From positions 1-64,000 of the forward strand of contig NZ_QKYW01000008.1 in NCBI RefSeq assembly GCF_003253735.1: a stretch of DNA of 64,000 bases. Direction: 5' to 3'. A model generated the notes under the pieces. It was not told the origin of the DNA and ran no database searches. It was given only the letters and a program-made list of their open reading frames with translations. A program made the translations under genes and the position numbers. Origin of the DNA: Pseudomonas sp. URMO17WK12:I2 (GTDB taxonomy: Bacteria > Pseudomonadota > Gammaproteobacteria > Pseudomonadales > Pseudomonadaceae). The first letter of the stretch is position 1. Each line of letters opens with the position of its first letter. This document shows, piece by piece, positions 54,624 through 61,680 of this stretch.

Positions 54624-54869
54624 ATGGCAACTATCACGATTCGAAATCTGGATGATGATCTCAAGGCCATGCTGCGCGTTGTGGCTGCCAGCCATGGGCG
54701 CTCCATGGAAGAGGAGGCGCGAGTGATCATTCGTGAGGCCTTAACCAAGCAAGACAAGAAAGGCGGTTTGGGCAGTCGCATCCATGCCCGGTTTTCTACG
54801 GTGGCGGGTGCTGACCTTGAGCTGCCTGGGCGAAGCAGCAAAGTCAGGGCTGCGAGCTTCGACGAATGA
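54624..54869 (+). CDS. FitA-type ribbon-helix-helix antitoxin (81 aa)
   Basis: The N-terminal ribbon-helix-helix (MATITIRNLDDDLKAMLRV...SMEEEARVIIREAL) is typical of FitA/StbC antitoxins for PIN toxins. The C-terminal tail should wrap the toxin. GGGAGGGC precedes the start. It overlaps the toxin gene by four bases. Confidence 0.9.
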   Translation: MATITIRNLDDDLKAMLRVVAASHGRSMEEEARVIIREALTKQDKKGGLGSRIHARFSTVAGADLELPGRSSKVRAASFDE

Positions 54870-55285
54870 TCCTTCTCGATACCAACGTGCTTTCGGAGCT
54901 GATGAAGGCGAAGCCTGCGTCCGAGGTGGTGGCCTGGATCGATCAGCAGCCTGCAGGGCAGCTTTATATAAGCGCCATCACGGTGGCTGAAATTCTCTAC
55001 GGCATCGCGCGATTGCCGGATGGCAAGCGCAAGACGTCGTTTGCGGATCTGGCCCGGTTGATGTTCGACGAGGATTTCGCGGGCCGTATCTTGCCGTTCG
55101 ATACCGAGGCGGCGATTCACTATGCCAATCTGGCGGCAGCGAGTGAGGCGCAGGGGCGAGTGGCTGATATGGCCGATGCCCAGATCGCTGCCATTGCGGC
55201 TCTATACGACGCACCTGTTGCTACGCGTAATGTCCGCCACTTCGACCATCTGGGAGTTAGCGTCATCAATCCGTGGGTCGATTGA
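54866..55285 (+). CDS. VapC/FitB-type PIN-domain toxin (139 aa)
   Basis: The PIN nuclease acidic residues are present: Asp5 (LLDTNVLSE), Glu42 (TVAEILYG) and Asp104 (MADAQIAA), plus a C-terminal TRNVRHFD. It probably cleaves RNA when free of the antitoxin. The gene ends only 27 bases from the tRNA-Met-linked repeat, so it sits at the island's tRNA-proximal end. Confidence 0.92.
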   Translation: MILLDTNVLSELMKAKPASEVVAWIDQQPAGQLYISAITVAEILYGIARLPDGKRKTSFADLARLMFDEDFAGRILPFDTEAAIHYANLAAASEAQGRVADMADAQIAAIAALYDAPVATRNVRHFDHLGVSVINPWVD

Positions 55286-55311
55286 GCCTTATCCATCCAG
55301 CATTTTCGAGC

Positions 55312-55401
55312 GCGCACAAAAAAGGGCTTACCTTTCGGTAAACCCTTGTTTTGTTTGGTGGCTACGCAGGGACTTGAACCCCGGACCCCAGCATTATGAA
55401 T
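55312..55401 (-). repeat. att-like direct repeat in tRNA-Met 3' half and terminator
   Basis: This is the partner of the 51907-51994 copy, running from the terminator through the 3' half of the intact tRNA-Met to its anticodon loop. The similarity stops sharply after GAAT (55398-55401). The two copies have the same orientation, as expected for attL/attR of an element inserted at a tRNA 3' end. Confidence 0.8.
55318..55346 (-). terminator. Terminator of tRNA-Met
   Basis: On the minus strand the stem AAGGGTTTACC/GGTAAGCCCTT has a GAAA loop and is followed by T's. It directly follows the tRNA 3' end. Confidence 0.85.
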
Positions 55402-55432
55402 GCTATGCTCTAACCAGCTGAGCTACGTAGCC
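55356..55432 (-). tRNA. tRNA-Met (CAT), elongator type
   Basis: The 77-base cloverleaf includes encoded CCA. The acceptor GGCTACG pairs with CGTAGCC; D arm GCTC...GAGC; anticodon loop TTCATAA (CAT); T loop GTTCAAG. It is similar to elongator tRNA-Met of Pseudomonas rather than tRNA-fMet or tRNA-Ile2, though CAT alone cannot exclude the latter. Confidence 0.95.
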
Positions 55433-55559
55433 GAGTGGCGCGCATTTTCCGCATCTGTCGGTAGTGTGTCAAGCCCTGGTGCAGAATAAATTTACGGACT
55501 TTCAACCGCTTAGCTGTTTTTCCATCCGCGCCACCCTGGCGCGGGGCGAAAACCGCTGG

Positions 55560-56126
55560 CTAGCCGATAACGGGATCGGTCGAAGGGTAGGGCGTCTGGT
55601 CGATGGCGTGCAGTTGTTCGTCGCTTGGCGCGCTGCGGCAGAGATCCGGTTGCTGCCCCTGTGGATAGCCGCCCACCACCAGGAAGTCGTCGCTGCTGCC
55701 CAGGTTGCAGTGCCCGGTGCCGGCCGGTAATACCAGTACGTCGCCTGCGCGCACTTCCACCTCGTGGCCGCCCGGCCCACCCAGCATCACTCGCGCATGG
55801 CCCTGGATGACGCCCAGCACCTCGTGGGCGTTGCTGTGGTAGTGGTGGTAGGGGTAAATGCCGTCTACCCACTGTGCAGGCCAGCCATGGGCCTTGAACA
55901 GCTGCTGCGTGCCGGCAGGGTCGGGCAGGCCTTTGCCGTTGAGCGCCTGCCGGTAGAGCCGGACAGGGTGGCCGTTGTTGTTCGGCATCCAGTCGTTGCG
56001 AGTCAGCAGCAGTTGTTCGACGTGGTCCGAGGTGTGATCGCTGTGTGGCGATGCAGCGAAGTCACCCGATGCTTCGCCCAGGTTGGCGAGGTAGTGCAGC
56101 ATCAGGCGGTGGGAAAACATATCCAT
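55560..56126 (-). CDS. Cupin-domain protein, YjlB-like (188 aa)
   Basis: The cupin core includes YPYHHYHSNAHEVLGVIQGHARV (metal-binding His and Glu) and VRAGDVLVLPAGTGHCNLG (second His). It probably binds a metal in the cytoplasm. Substrate unknown. GAGAGGG lies eight bases before the ATG at 56126. Confidence 0.85.
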   Translation of the reverse strand: MDMFSHRLMLHYLANLGEASGDFAASPHSDHTSDHVEQLLLTRNDWMPNNNGHPVRLYRQALNGKGLPDPAGTQQLFKAHGWPAQWVDGIYPYHHYHSNAHEVLGVIQGHARVMLGGPGGHEVEVRAGDVLVLPAGTGHCNLGSSDDFLVVGGYPQGQQPDLCRSAPSDEQLHAIDQTPYPSTDPVIG

Positions 56127-56216
56127 GGCATGCGCCCTCTCGAGGCATTGGCTTCACCTTGTATAGAGCGGGTTTGCGCGCAGGTGTTTGGTTTTTCGCG
56201 GGCCTGGAAAAGCAAA

Positions 56217-56244
56217 GCCCCTCGAGAGCATGCTCTCGAGGGGC
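56217..56244. terminator. Perfect palindromic terminator after ychF
   Basis: A 28-base perfect palindrome GCCCCTCGAGAGCA/TGCTCTCGAGGGGC is followed, on the minus strand, by a T-rich tract TTTGCTTTT. It terminates ychF. Confidence 0.85.
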
Positions 56245-56265
56245 CTGGGATTGCGCAGGGCGGGC

Positions 56266-57366
56266 TTAGACGTTGAAGCGGAAGTGCATCACGTCGCCGT
56301 CCTTGACGATGTATTCCTTGCCTTCCAGGCGCCATTTGCCGGCTTCCTTGGCACCGGCTTCGCCCTTGTACTGGATGAAGTCGTCATAGGCGATGACTTC
56401 GGCGCGGATGAAGCCTTTCTCGAAGTCGGTGTGGATTGCGGCAGCCGATTGCGGGGCGGTGGCGCCGACCTTGACGGTCCAGGCGCGCACTTCCTTCACG
56501 CCAGCGGTGAAGTAGGTCTGCAGGTTGAGCATCGAGTAGCCGGCGCGAATCACGCGGTTCAGGCCCGGCTCGGTCATGCCCATGGTTTCCAGGAACATCT
56601 GCATTTCTTCGAGATCGTCCAGCTCGGCGATTTCCGCCTCGATCTTGTTGCACACCGGTACCACGATGGCGCCCTCGGCGTCGGCGATGGCTTGCACCAC
56701 GTCGAGCAGCGGGTTGTTCTCGAAGCCGTCTTCGGCGACGTTGGCGATGTACATCACCGGCTTGGTGGTCAGCAGGTGGAAGGTCTTGGCCAGGCGCTTC
56801 TCGTCGTCACCCAGGGTCTTGAGCAGGCTACGGGCCGGCTTGGCTTCGGTGAAGTGGGGGATGAGCTTTTCCAGCAGCGCCTTCTGCGCCACGGCTTCCT
56901 TGTCGCCGCCCTTGGCGGTGCGGGTGACGCGCTGCAGTTGTTTCTCGCAGCTGTCGAGGTCGGCCATGATCAGTTCGAGGTCGATGATCTCGATGTCACG
57001 CTTGGGGTCGACGCTGTTGGCGACGTGGATGACGTTCTCGTCTTCGAAGCAGCGCACCACGTGGGCGATGGCGTCGGTCTCGCGAATGTTGGCGAGGAAC
57101 TTGTTGCCCAGGCCTTCGCCTTTCGAGGCACCGGCCACCAGGCCGGCGATGTCGACGAATTCCATGGTGGTGGGGATTACCCGCTCGGGCTTGACGATCT
57201 CGGCCAGGGCGTCGAGGCGCGGGTCGGGCATCGGTACGATGCCGCTGTTCGGCTCGATGGTGCAGAACGGGAAGTTCTCAGCAGCGATGCCGGACTTGGT
57301 GAGGGCATTGAACAGGGTGGACTTGCCGACGTTGGGCAGGCCGACGATGCCGCAATTGAATCCCAT
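56266..57366 (-). CDS. ychF: Redox-regulated ATPase YchF (366 aa)
   Basis: This is a universally conserved ribosome-binding ATPase of the Obg GTPase family. Walker A GLPNVGKS lies at 9-16 and the GTPase G4 position NKIEAE gives ATP preference. A coiled-coil arm and a C-terminal TGS domain follow (end KDGDVMHFRFNV). MGFNCGIVG at 57366 gives the family length; the frame remains open upstream in unrelated sequence. It forms a backbone operon with pth, rplY and prs. Confidence 0.96.
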   Translation of the reverse strand: MGFNCGIVGLPNVGKSTLFNALTKSGIAAENFPFCTIEPNSGIVPMPDPRLDALAEIVKPERVIPTTMEFVDIAGLVAGASKGEGLGNKFLANIRETDAIAHVVRCFEDENVIHVANSVDPKRDIEIIDLELIMADLDSCEKQLQRVTRTAKGGDKEAVAQKALLEKLIPHFTEAKPARSLLKTLGDDEKRLAKTFHLLTTKPVMYIANVAEDGFENNPLLDVVQAIADAEGAIVVPVCNKIEAEIAELDDLEEMQMFLETMGMTEPGLNRVIRAGYSMLNLQTYFTAGVKEVRAWTVKVGATAPQSAAAIHTDFEKGFIRAEVIAYDDFIQYKGEAGAKEAGKWRLEGKEYIVKDGDVMHFRFNV

Positions 57367-57400
57367 GGTGTATCCCTCGCGCCAATGGCGGTAGCTGAAA

Positions 57401-57991
57401 TTAGAGAGTGGCTTTCTGGCTGTGCAGCTTGCGCATCGCCACTGTCCAGTCACCGGCGAGTATCTCCGGGAGGACGTCGAGGGCGAAGCCGATGCTTGCG
57501 TCCAGCAGCTCCTGTTCGCCACGCGGCGCGCGGCCGAGTACGAAGTTGGAGACCAGGCTGGCATGCCCGGGATGGCCGATGCCAAGCCGCAGGCGGTGGA
57601 AATTATTCTGGTTGCCGAGCTGGGCGATAATGTCGCGCAGCCCGTTATGCCCGCCGTGCCCGCCACCCTGTTTGAGTTTGGCGACGCCGGGAGGCATGTC
57701 GAGTTCGTCGTGGGCCACCAGGATTTCTTCGGGTTTGAGCTTGAAGAAATTCGCCAACGCCGCCACGGACTGGCCGCTGCGGTTCATGAAGGTGGTGGGG
57801 ATGAGCAGACGAACTTCGCGGCCCTGGTGATTGAACTTGCCCACCAGGCCAAAATACTTGCGATCAACGCTGAGGTTGACGCGCAGGCGCTCCGCCAGGC
57901 GCTCAACGAAAAGGGCCCCTGCATTGTGCCGGGTCTGGTCGTATTCGGGGCCCGGGTTACCCAGGCCAACGATCAGTTGTACGGCAGTCAT
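57401..57991 (-). CDS. pth: Peptidyl-tRNA hydrolase (196 aa)
   Basis: This enzyme recycles peptidyl-tRNA. Asn12 (GLGNPG) and His22 (TRHNAG) are the key residues, with the AHDELDMPPG segment containing the catalytic Asp. The length is usual. It lies 39 bases after rplY and 34 before ychF in a conserved order. Confidence 0.96.
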   Translation of the reverse strand: MTAVQLIVGLGNPGPEYDQTRHNAGALFVERLAERLRVNLSVDRKYFGLVGKFNHQGREVRLLIPTTFMNRSGQSVAALANFFKLKPEEILVAHDELDMPPGVAKLKQGGGHGGHNGLRDIIAQLGNQNNFHRLRLGIGHPGHASLVSNFVLGRAPRGEQELLDASIGFALDVLPEILAGDWTVAMRKLHSQKATL

Positions 57992-58030
57992 ACAGGAGCC
58001 CTTTCTTGAAGCAGGCGTAGCGAGCCGGAA

Positions 58031-58657
58031 TTACTCGGCGGTGCTTTCGCCTTCGCCTTCTGCTGCGTCTTCTGCACGAACGCGCGGCAGGTGAACGCTG
58101 GCAACCGGCAGATCGCTACCGTGGGCCAGGGCAACCAGCTCAACGCCTTTCGGCAGTTTGATGTCGGACAGGTGAACGGTCTGGTCCAGGTCGACGTTGG
58201 CGAAGTCGACTTCGATGAACTCCGGCAGGTCTTTCGGCAGGCAGGAGACTTCGACTTCGTTCAGCGAGTGCAGGACTTCGCCGCCTTTCTGCTTGACGCC
58301 AACGGAGCTAGCTTCGTTGATGAAGTGCAGCGGAACGTGTGCGGTCAGTTTCTGGCCGGCAACCACGCGGATGAAGTCAGCGTGCAGAACGAAGCCTTTG
58401 GCCGGATGGCGCTGCAGGGCTTTGATCAGAACGTTTTCTTTCTTGCCGTCAACGGTCAGGTTCAGCACGTGGCTGAAGGCTGCTTCGTTTTCCAGCAGCT
58501 TGGCGAAATCCTTGGCAACCAGGCTGATGGACAGGGGAGCCTTGTCGCCACCGTAGATTACGGCAGGAACCAGGCTGGCGTTACGACGCAGGCGGCGGCT
58601 CGCACCTTTCCCCAGGTCGGAACGCGCTTCGGCATTCAGGGTAAATTCAGCAGTCAT
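58031..58657 (-). CDS. rplY: 50S ribosomal protein L25/Ctc (208 aa)
   Basis: The N-terminal L25 domain (about residues 1-95; RSDLGKGASRRLRRN, VPAVIYGG) binds 5S rRNA, and a C-terminal TL5/Ctc domain extends to an acidic tail. The two-domain form is usual in pseudomonads. Confidence 0.95.
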   Translation of the reverse strand: MTAEFTLNAEARSDLGKGASRRLRRNASLVPAVIYGGDKAPLSISLVAKDFAKLLENEAAFSHVLNLTVDGKKENVLIKALQRHPAKGFVLHADFIRVVAGQKLTAHVPLHFINEASSVGVKQKGGEVLHSLNEVEVSCLPKDLPEFIEVDFANVDLDQTVHLSDIKLPKGVELVALAHGSDLPVASVHLPRVRAEDAAEGEGESTAE

Positions 58658-58769
58658 TTCACTTCTCCAGAATAACCAAACCGCCCGTTACGCTTGCGAC
58701 CAGCGGCGGGGCGGTTCGGTGAAAGGCCTGACCAGGTGGCCAGGCATGTTTCGTCAGGGCTGTTCCGGG

Positions 58770-59711
58770 TTAGCGGAACATCGCACTGATCGATTCTTCA
58801 TTGCTGATGCGGCGTACCGCTTCAGCGACAACCGGCGCGATGTCCAGTTGACGAATACGTGAACAGGATTGCGCGGCGGCGGACAGCGGGATGGTGTTGG
58901 TCACCACCAGTTCGTCCAGTACCGAGTTCTCGATGTTCTCGATGGCACGACCCGACAGCACCGGGTGCGTGGCATAGGCATAAACCTTGGCAGCGCCGTG
59001 TTCCTTCAGAGCCTTGGCCGCGTGGCACAGGGTGCCGGCGGTGTCGACCATGTCGTCGACCAGGATGCAGGTACGGCCTTCCACGTCACCGATGATATGC
59101 ATCACTTCGGAGTGGTTGGCCTTTTCACGGCGCTTGTCGATGATCGCCAGATCGACGCCCAGGCTCTTGGCAACTGCGCGCGCACGCACCACACCGCCAA
59201 TGTCCGGGGAAACGATCATCAGATTGTCGAAGCGCTGATCTTCGATGTCATCGACCAGTACGGGCGAGCCGTAGATGTTGTCGACGGGAATATCGAAGAA
59301 GCCTTGAATCTGATCCGCGTGCAGGTCGACGGTGAGAACCCGGTCGATGCCTACCACGGTGAGCATGTCGGCCACCACTTTGGCGCTGATTGCCACACGG
59401 GCGGAACGCGGACGGCGATCCTGGCGGGCATAGCCGAAGTAGGGGATGACTGCAGTGATTCGAGTCGCTGAGGAGCGGCGGAAGGCATCTGCCATCACGA
59501 CCAGTTCCATCAGGTTGTCATTGGTTGGCGCGCACGTCGGCTGAATCAGGAAAACGTCCTTACCGCGGACGTTCTCGTTGATTTCGATCATGATTTCGCC
59601 GTCGGAGAATTTACCGACAGAAGCATCACCGAGGGGAATGTGCAGCTGACGAACGATACGTCGCGCCAGATCGGGGTTAGCGTTCCCCGTAAAGACCATC
59701 ATCTTGGACAC
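58770..59711 (-). CDS. prs: Ribose-phosphate pyrophosphokinase (313 aa)
   Basis: This enzyme makes PRPP for nucleotide, His, Trp and NAD synthesis. The conserved segments FSDGEIMIEINENVRGKDVF, YFGYARQDRR and ILVDDMVDTAGT (PRPP-binding) are present. The GTG at 59711 (SKMMVFTGNANPDL) gives the standard 313 residues; the frame continues upstream over the tRNA-Gln gene and cannot be translated usefully there. Confidence 0.96.
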   Translation of the reverse strand: MSKMMVFTGNANPDLARRIVRQLHIPLGDASVGKFSDGEIMIEINENVRGKDVFLIQPTCAPTNDNLMELVVMADAFRRSSATRITAVIPYFGYARQDRRPRSARVAISAKVVADMLTVVGIDRVLTVDLHADQIQGFFDIPVDNIYGSPVLVDDIEDQRFDNLMIVSPDIGGVVRARAVAKSLGVDLAIIDKRREKANHSEVMHIIGDVEGRTCILVDDMVDTAGTLCHAAKALKEHGAAKVYAYATHPVLSGRAIENIENSVLDELVVTNTIPLSAAAQSCSRIRQLDIAPVVAEAVRRISNEESISAMFR

Positions 59712-59755
59712 GCGCAGTACCTGCCGGCTGAGGGTAACCTGGATGAGTATAAAAA

Positions 59756-59830
59756 TGGCAGGGGCGGCTGGATTCGAACCAACGCATGCCAGGATCAAAA
59801 CCTGGTGCCTTACCGCTTGGCGACGCCCCT
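59756..59830 (-). tRNA. tRNA-Gln (TTG), copy 1
   Basis: A 75-base cloverleaf with encoded CCA: acceptor AGGGGCG/CGCCCCT, anticodon loop TTTTGAT (TTG) and T loop GTTCGAA. It is identical in all 75 positions to the copy at 59890. Located between ispE and prs. Confidence 0.96.
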
Positions 59831-59889
59831 GTATCGTGTGTGACGCAATGCTGCTCAATTCGGTAGTACGAGCCACCCTTGGGTGGTTA

Positions 59890-59964
59890 TGGCAGGGGCG
59901 GCTGGATTCGAACCAACGCATGCCAGGATCAAAACCTGGTGCCTTACCGCTTGGCGACGCCCCT
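59890..59964 (-). tRNA. tRNA-Gln (TTG), copy 2
   Basis: This is an identical 75-base copy, transcribed first of the pair, with 59 bases between the genes. The pair is probably processed from one transcript that continues into prs. Confidence 0.96.
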
Positions 59965-59989
59965 GTAACGTATAACCGATGCTACGCAT

Positions 59990-60865
59990 TCACTTCCTGG
60001 CCAGTTCTTGCAGCTTGCGGTGCAACATCGAAACGTTGGCACCCTGCGCAACAAAACTTGGCAGTGTGGCTGGAAGTTGGCGGGCGACTTTATCAGCATC
60101 GTCCTTGTTTGGGAAGCTCCCAAACACACAAGCTCCAGTGCCGGTCAATCTTGTAGGAACAAATTTGTTCAGCAAGATCAGCGCGTTACGAACAGCTGAG
60201 TAACGCTTCTCGACGACCGGCTGGCAGTCATTACGACCACCCCCCTCAAGAAGGCTGCGAACTTTAATGGGCGGCGTATCGCGTGTCAACTCAGGGTCGG
60301 AGAAAACTTCTGCTGTACTGACAAGCACTTGCGGAACGGCGACGAGAAACCAGGGCTCGGGCAGCTCCACCGGGGTGAGTTTTTCGCCGACGCCTTCGGC
60401 GAATGCCGCACGCCCGCGCACGAATACCGGCACGTCGGCGCCCAGGCTCAGGCCCAGGGCCGCCAGGCGATCCTCGCTCCAGCCCAGTTGCCAGAGGTGA
60501 TCGAGGCCGAGCAGGGTGGTCGCGGCATCCGAGCTGCCGCCGCCGATGCCGCCGCCCATGGGCAGGCGTTTGTTCAGCCAGATGTCCGCACCCAGGCGCG
60601 TGCCACTCTGCTGCTGCAATTGTTTGGCGGCGCGCACGATCAGGTTGCTGTCGTGGGGCACGCCGTCGATTTCGCTGTGCAGGCGAATCACGCCGTCCTC
60701 GCGGCGCCTGAAGCCCAGCTCGTCACCGTGGTCGAGAAACTGAAACAGGGTCTGCAGCTCGTGGTAGCCGTCGTCGCGGCGACCGAGGATGTGCAGCATC
60801 AGGTTGAGCTTGGCTGGCGCCGGCAGGATCAGCTCGGCGTCAGCGGGTATGGCGTGCGTGGTCAT
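59990..60865 (-). CDS. ispE: 4-diphosphocytidyl-2-C-methyl-D-erythritol kinase (291 aa)
   Basis: This GHMP kinase of the MEP isoprenoid pathway has the PAKLNLMLHILGRRDDGYHEL start, the ATP-loop PMGGGIGGGSSDAAT (near residue 100) and the C-terminal GTGACVFG motif. It sits in conserved order between lolB and the tRNA-Gln genes. Confidence 0.96.
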   Translation of the reverse strand: MTTHAIPADAELILPAPAKLNLMLHILGRRDDGYHELQTLFQFLDHGDELGFRRREDGVIRLHSEIDGVPHDSNLIVRAAKQLQQQSGTRLGADIWLNKRLPMGGGIGGGSSDAATTLLGLDHLWQLGWSEDRLAALGLSLGADVPVFVRGRAAFAEGVGEKLTPVELPEPWFLVAVPQVLVSTAEVFSDPELTRDTPPIKVRSLLEGGGRNDCQPVVEKRYSAVRNALILLNKFVPTRLTGTGACVFGSFPNKDDADKVARQLPATLPSFVAQGANVSMLHRKLQELARK

Positions 60866-60918
60866 GGGGCAATGGCTGGCAAGAGGGGATAGGAGAGTCG
60901 CGCAGGCTAGCGCAGCAC

Positions 60919-60989
60919 GTAGCCCGGGTCGAGCGCAGCGACACCCGGGGTGATGGCCCTGGGTATAGCGGCGCTCGACCGCAGGCTAC
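60919..60989. repeat. Palindromic intergenic repeat (GTAGCCCGGGTCGAGCG type)
   Basis: The ends GTAGCC and GGCTAC are complementary, and inner parts GGGTCGAGCGCAGCGACACCC and GCGCTCGACC are inverted relatives. This type is often scattered between Pseudomonas genes. It lies between ispE and lolB. Confidence 0.65.
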
Positions 60990-61016
60990 GGCGCGGGAAT
61001 TGCGGGCATGAAACTA

Positions 61017-61040
61017 GCGCGATGCGGGAAGGCATCGCGC
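61017..61040 (-). terminator. Hairpin after lolB
   Basis: The stem GCGCGATGC/GCATCGCGC has a six-base loop and lies directly after lolB on the minus strand; a T-run is absent on that side, so it may attenuate rather than terminate. Confidence 0.5.
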
Positions 61041-61059
61041 CTGGCGGGCTGGAGCCGGA

Positions 61060-61680
61060 TTACTGGCCGAGGTGGCGCGGCTGCCAGTCCTTGATCACCA
61101 GGGTCACCTGGATGTCGTGGCCTTCCAGGCGCAGGCGCTCGGGCAGCCAGTAGCCATCCTGCTCGGCGTAGCGGGTGTAGCTGACTTCCCAGCCATCCTG
61201 ACTCAGTTGCGCCAGGCGGCTGTCGGCGTCCAGGGTGATGCGGCTCTTGCTGTCCGGTGCGGGCAGGCCGCGGATCCACCACAACAGGTGCGAGACCGGC
61301 AGGTTGAGGCCCAGTTGCTGCTGCAGCAGTTCTTCCGGGGACTCGGCCTGATAGCGGCCCTGGTTGGCCACTTCCAGCTCGACCTTGCCGGGGCGGCCGG
61401 TCAATCGCGCGGCGCCGCGGCCCAGAGGGCCGGACAGGCGGATATCGGCGTAATCCTGGCGTTGCAGCCAGAATAGCGTACCGCTGCCCGAGTCGCGCGG
61501 GGCGCGGATGCCGACCTTGCCGTTGATCTGCCAGCCATCGAGGGTGCCAATCTGCTGCTTGTGTGCCTGCCAGCGGGCCGGGTCGCCCAGGCCCTGTTCC
61601 ACCGCCTCGCGGGTGGACAGGCCGGAACAGCCGGCCAGCAGGGTGACCAGGGCGAGTACGAGAAGGGGGCGAAGCGACAT
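61060..61680 (-). CDS. lolB: Outer-membrane lipoprotein insertion protein LolB (206 aa)
   Basis: The lipobox LLAGC (Cys18) anchors it to the outer membrane, where it receives lipoproteins from LolA. Conserved WQINGKVGIRAPRDSGSG and LLWWIRGLPAP segments match the family. Its ATG overlaps the stop of the TPR gene by one base (TGATG). Confidence 0.95.
   Translation of the reverse strand: MSLRPLLVLALVTLLAGCSGLSTREAVEQGLGDPARWQAHKQQIGTLDGWQINGKVGIRAPRDSGSGTLFWLQRQDYADIRLSGPLGRGAARLTGRPGKVELEVANQGRYQAESPEELLQQQLGLNLPVSHLLWWIRGLPAPDSKSRITLDADSRLAQLSQDGWEVSYTRYAEQDGYWLPERLRLEGHDIQVTLVIKDWQPRHLGQ

Noticed and set aside
54177..54655. Small frames of 66-103 codons in the island gap
   Set aside because: No ribosome binding sites, no hydrophobic or domain pattern, overlapping in several frames; treated as non-coding.
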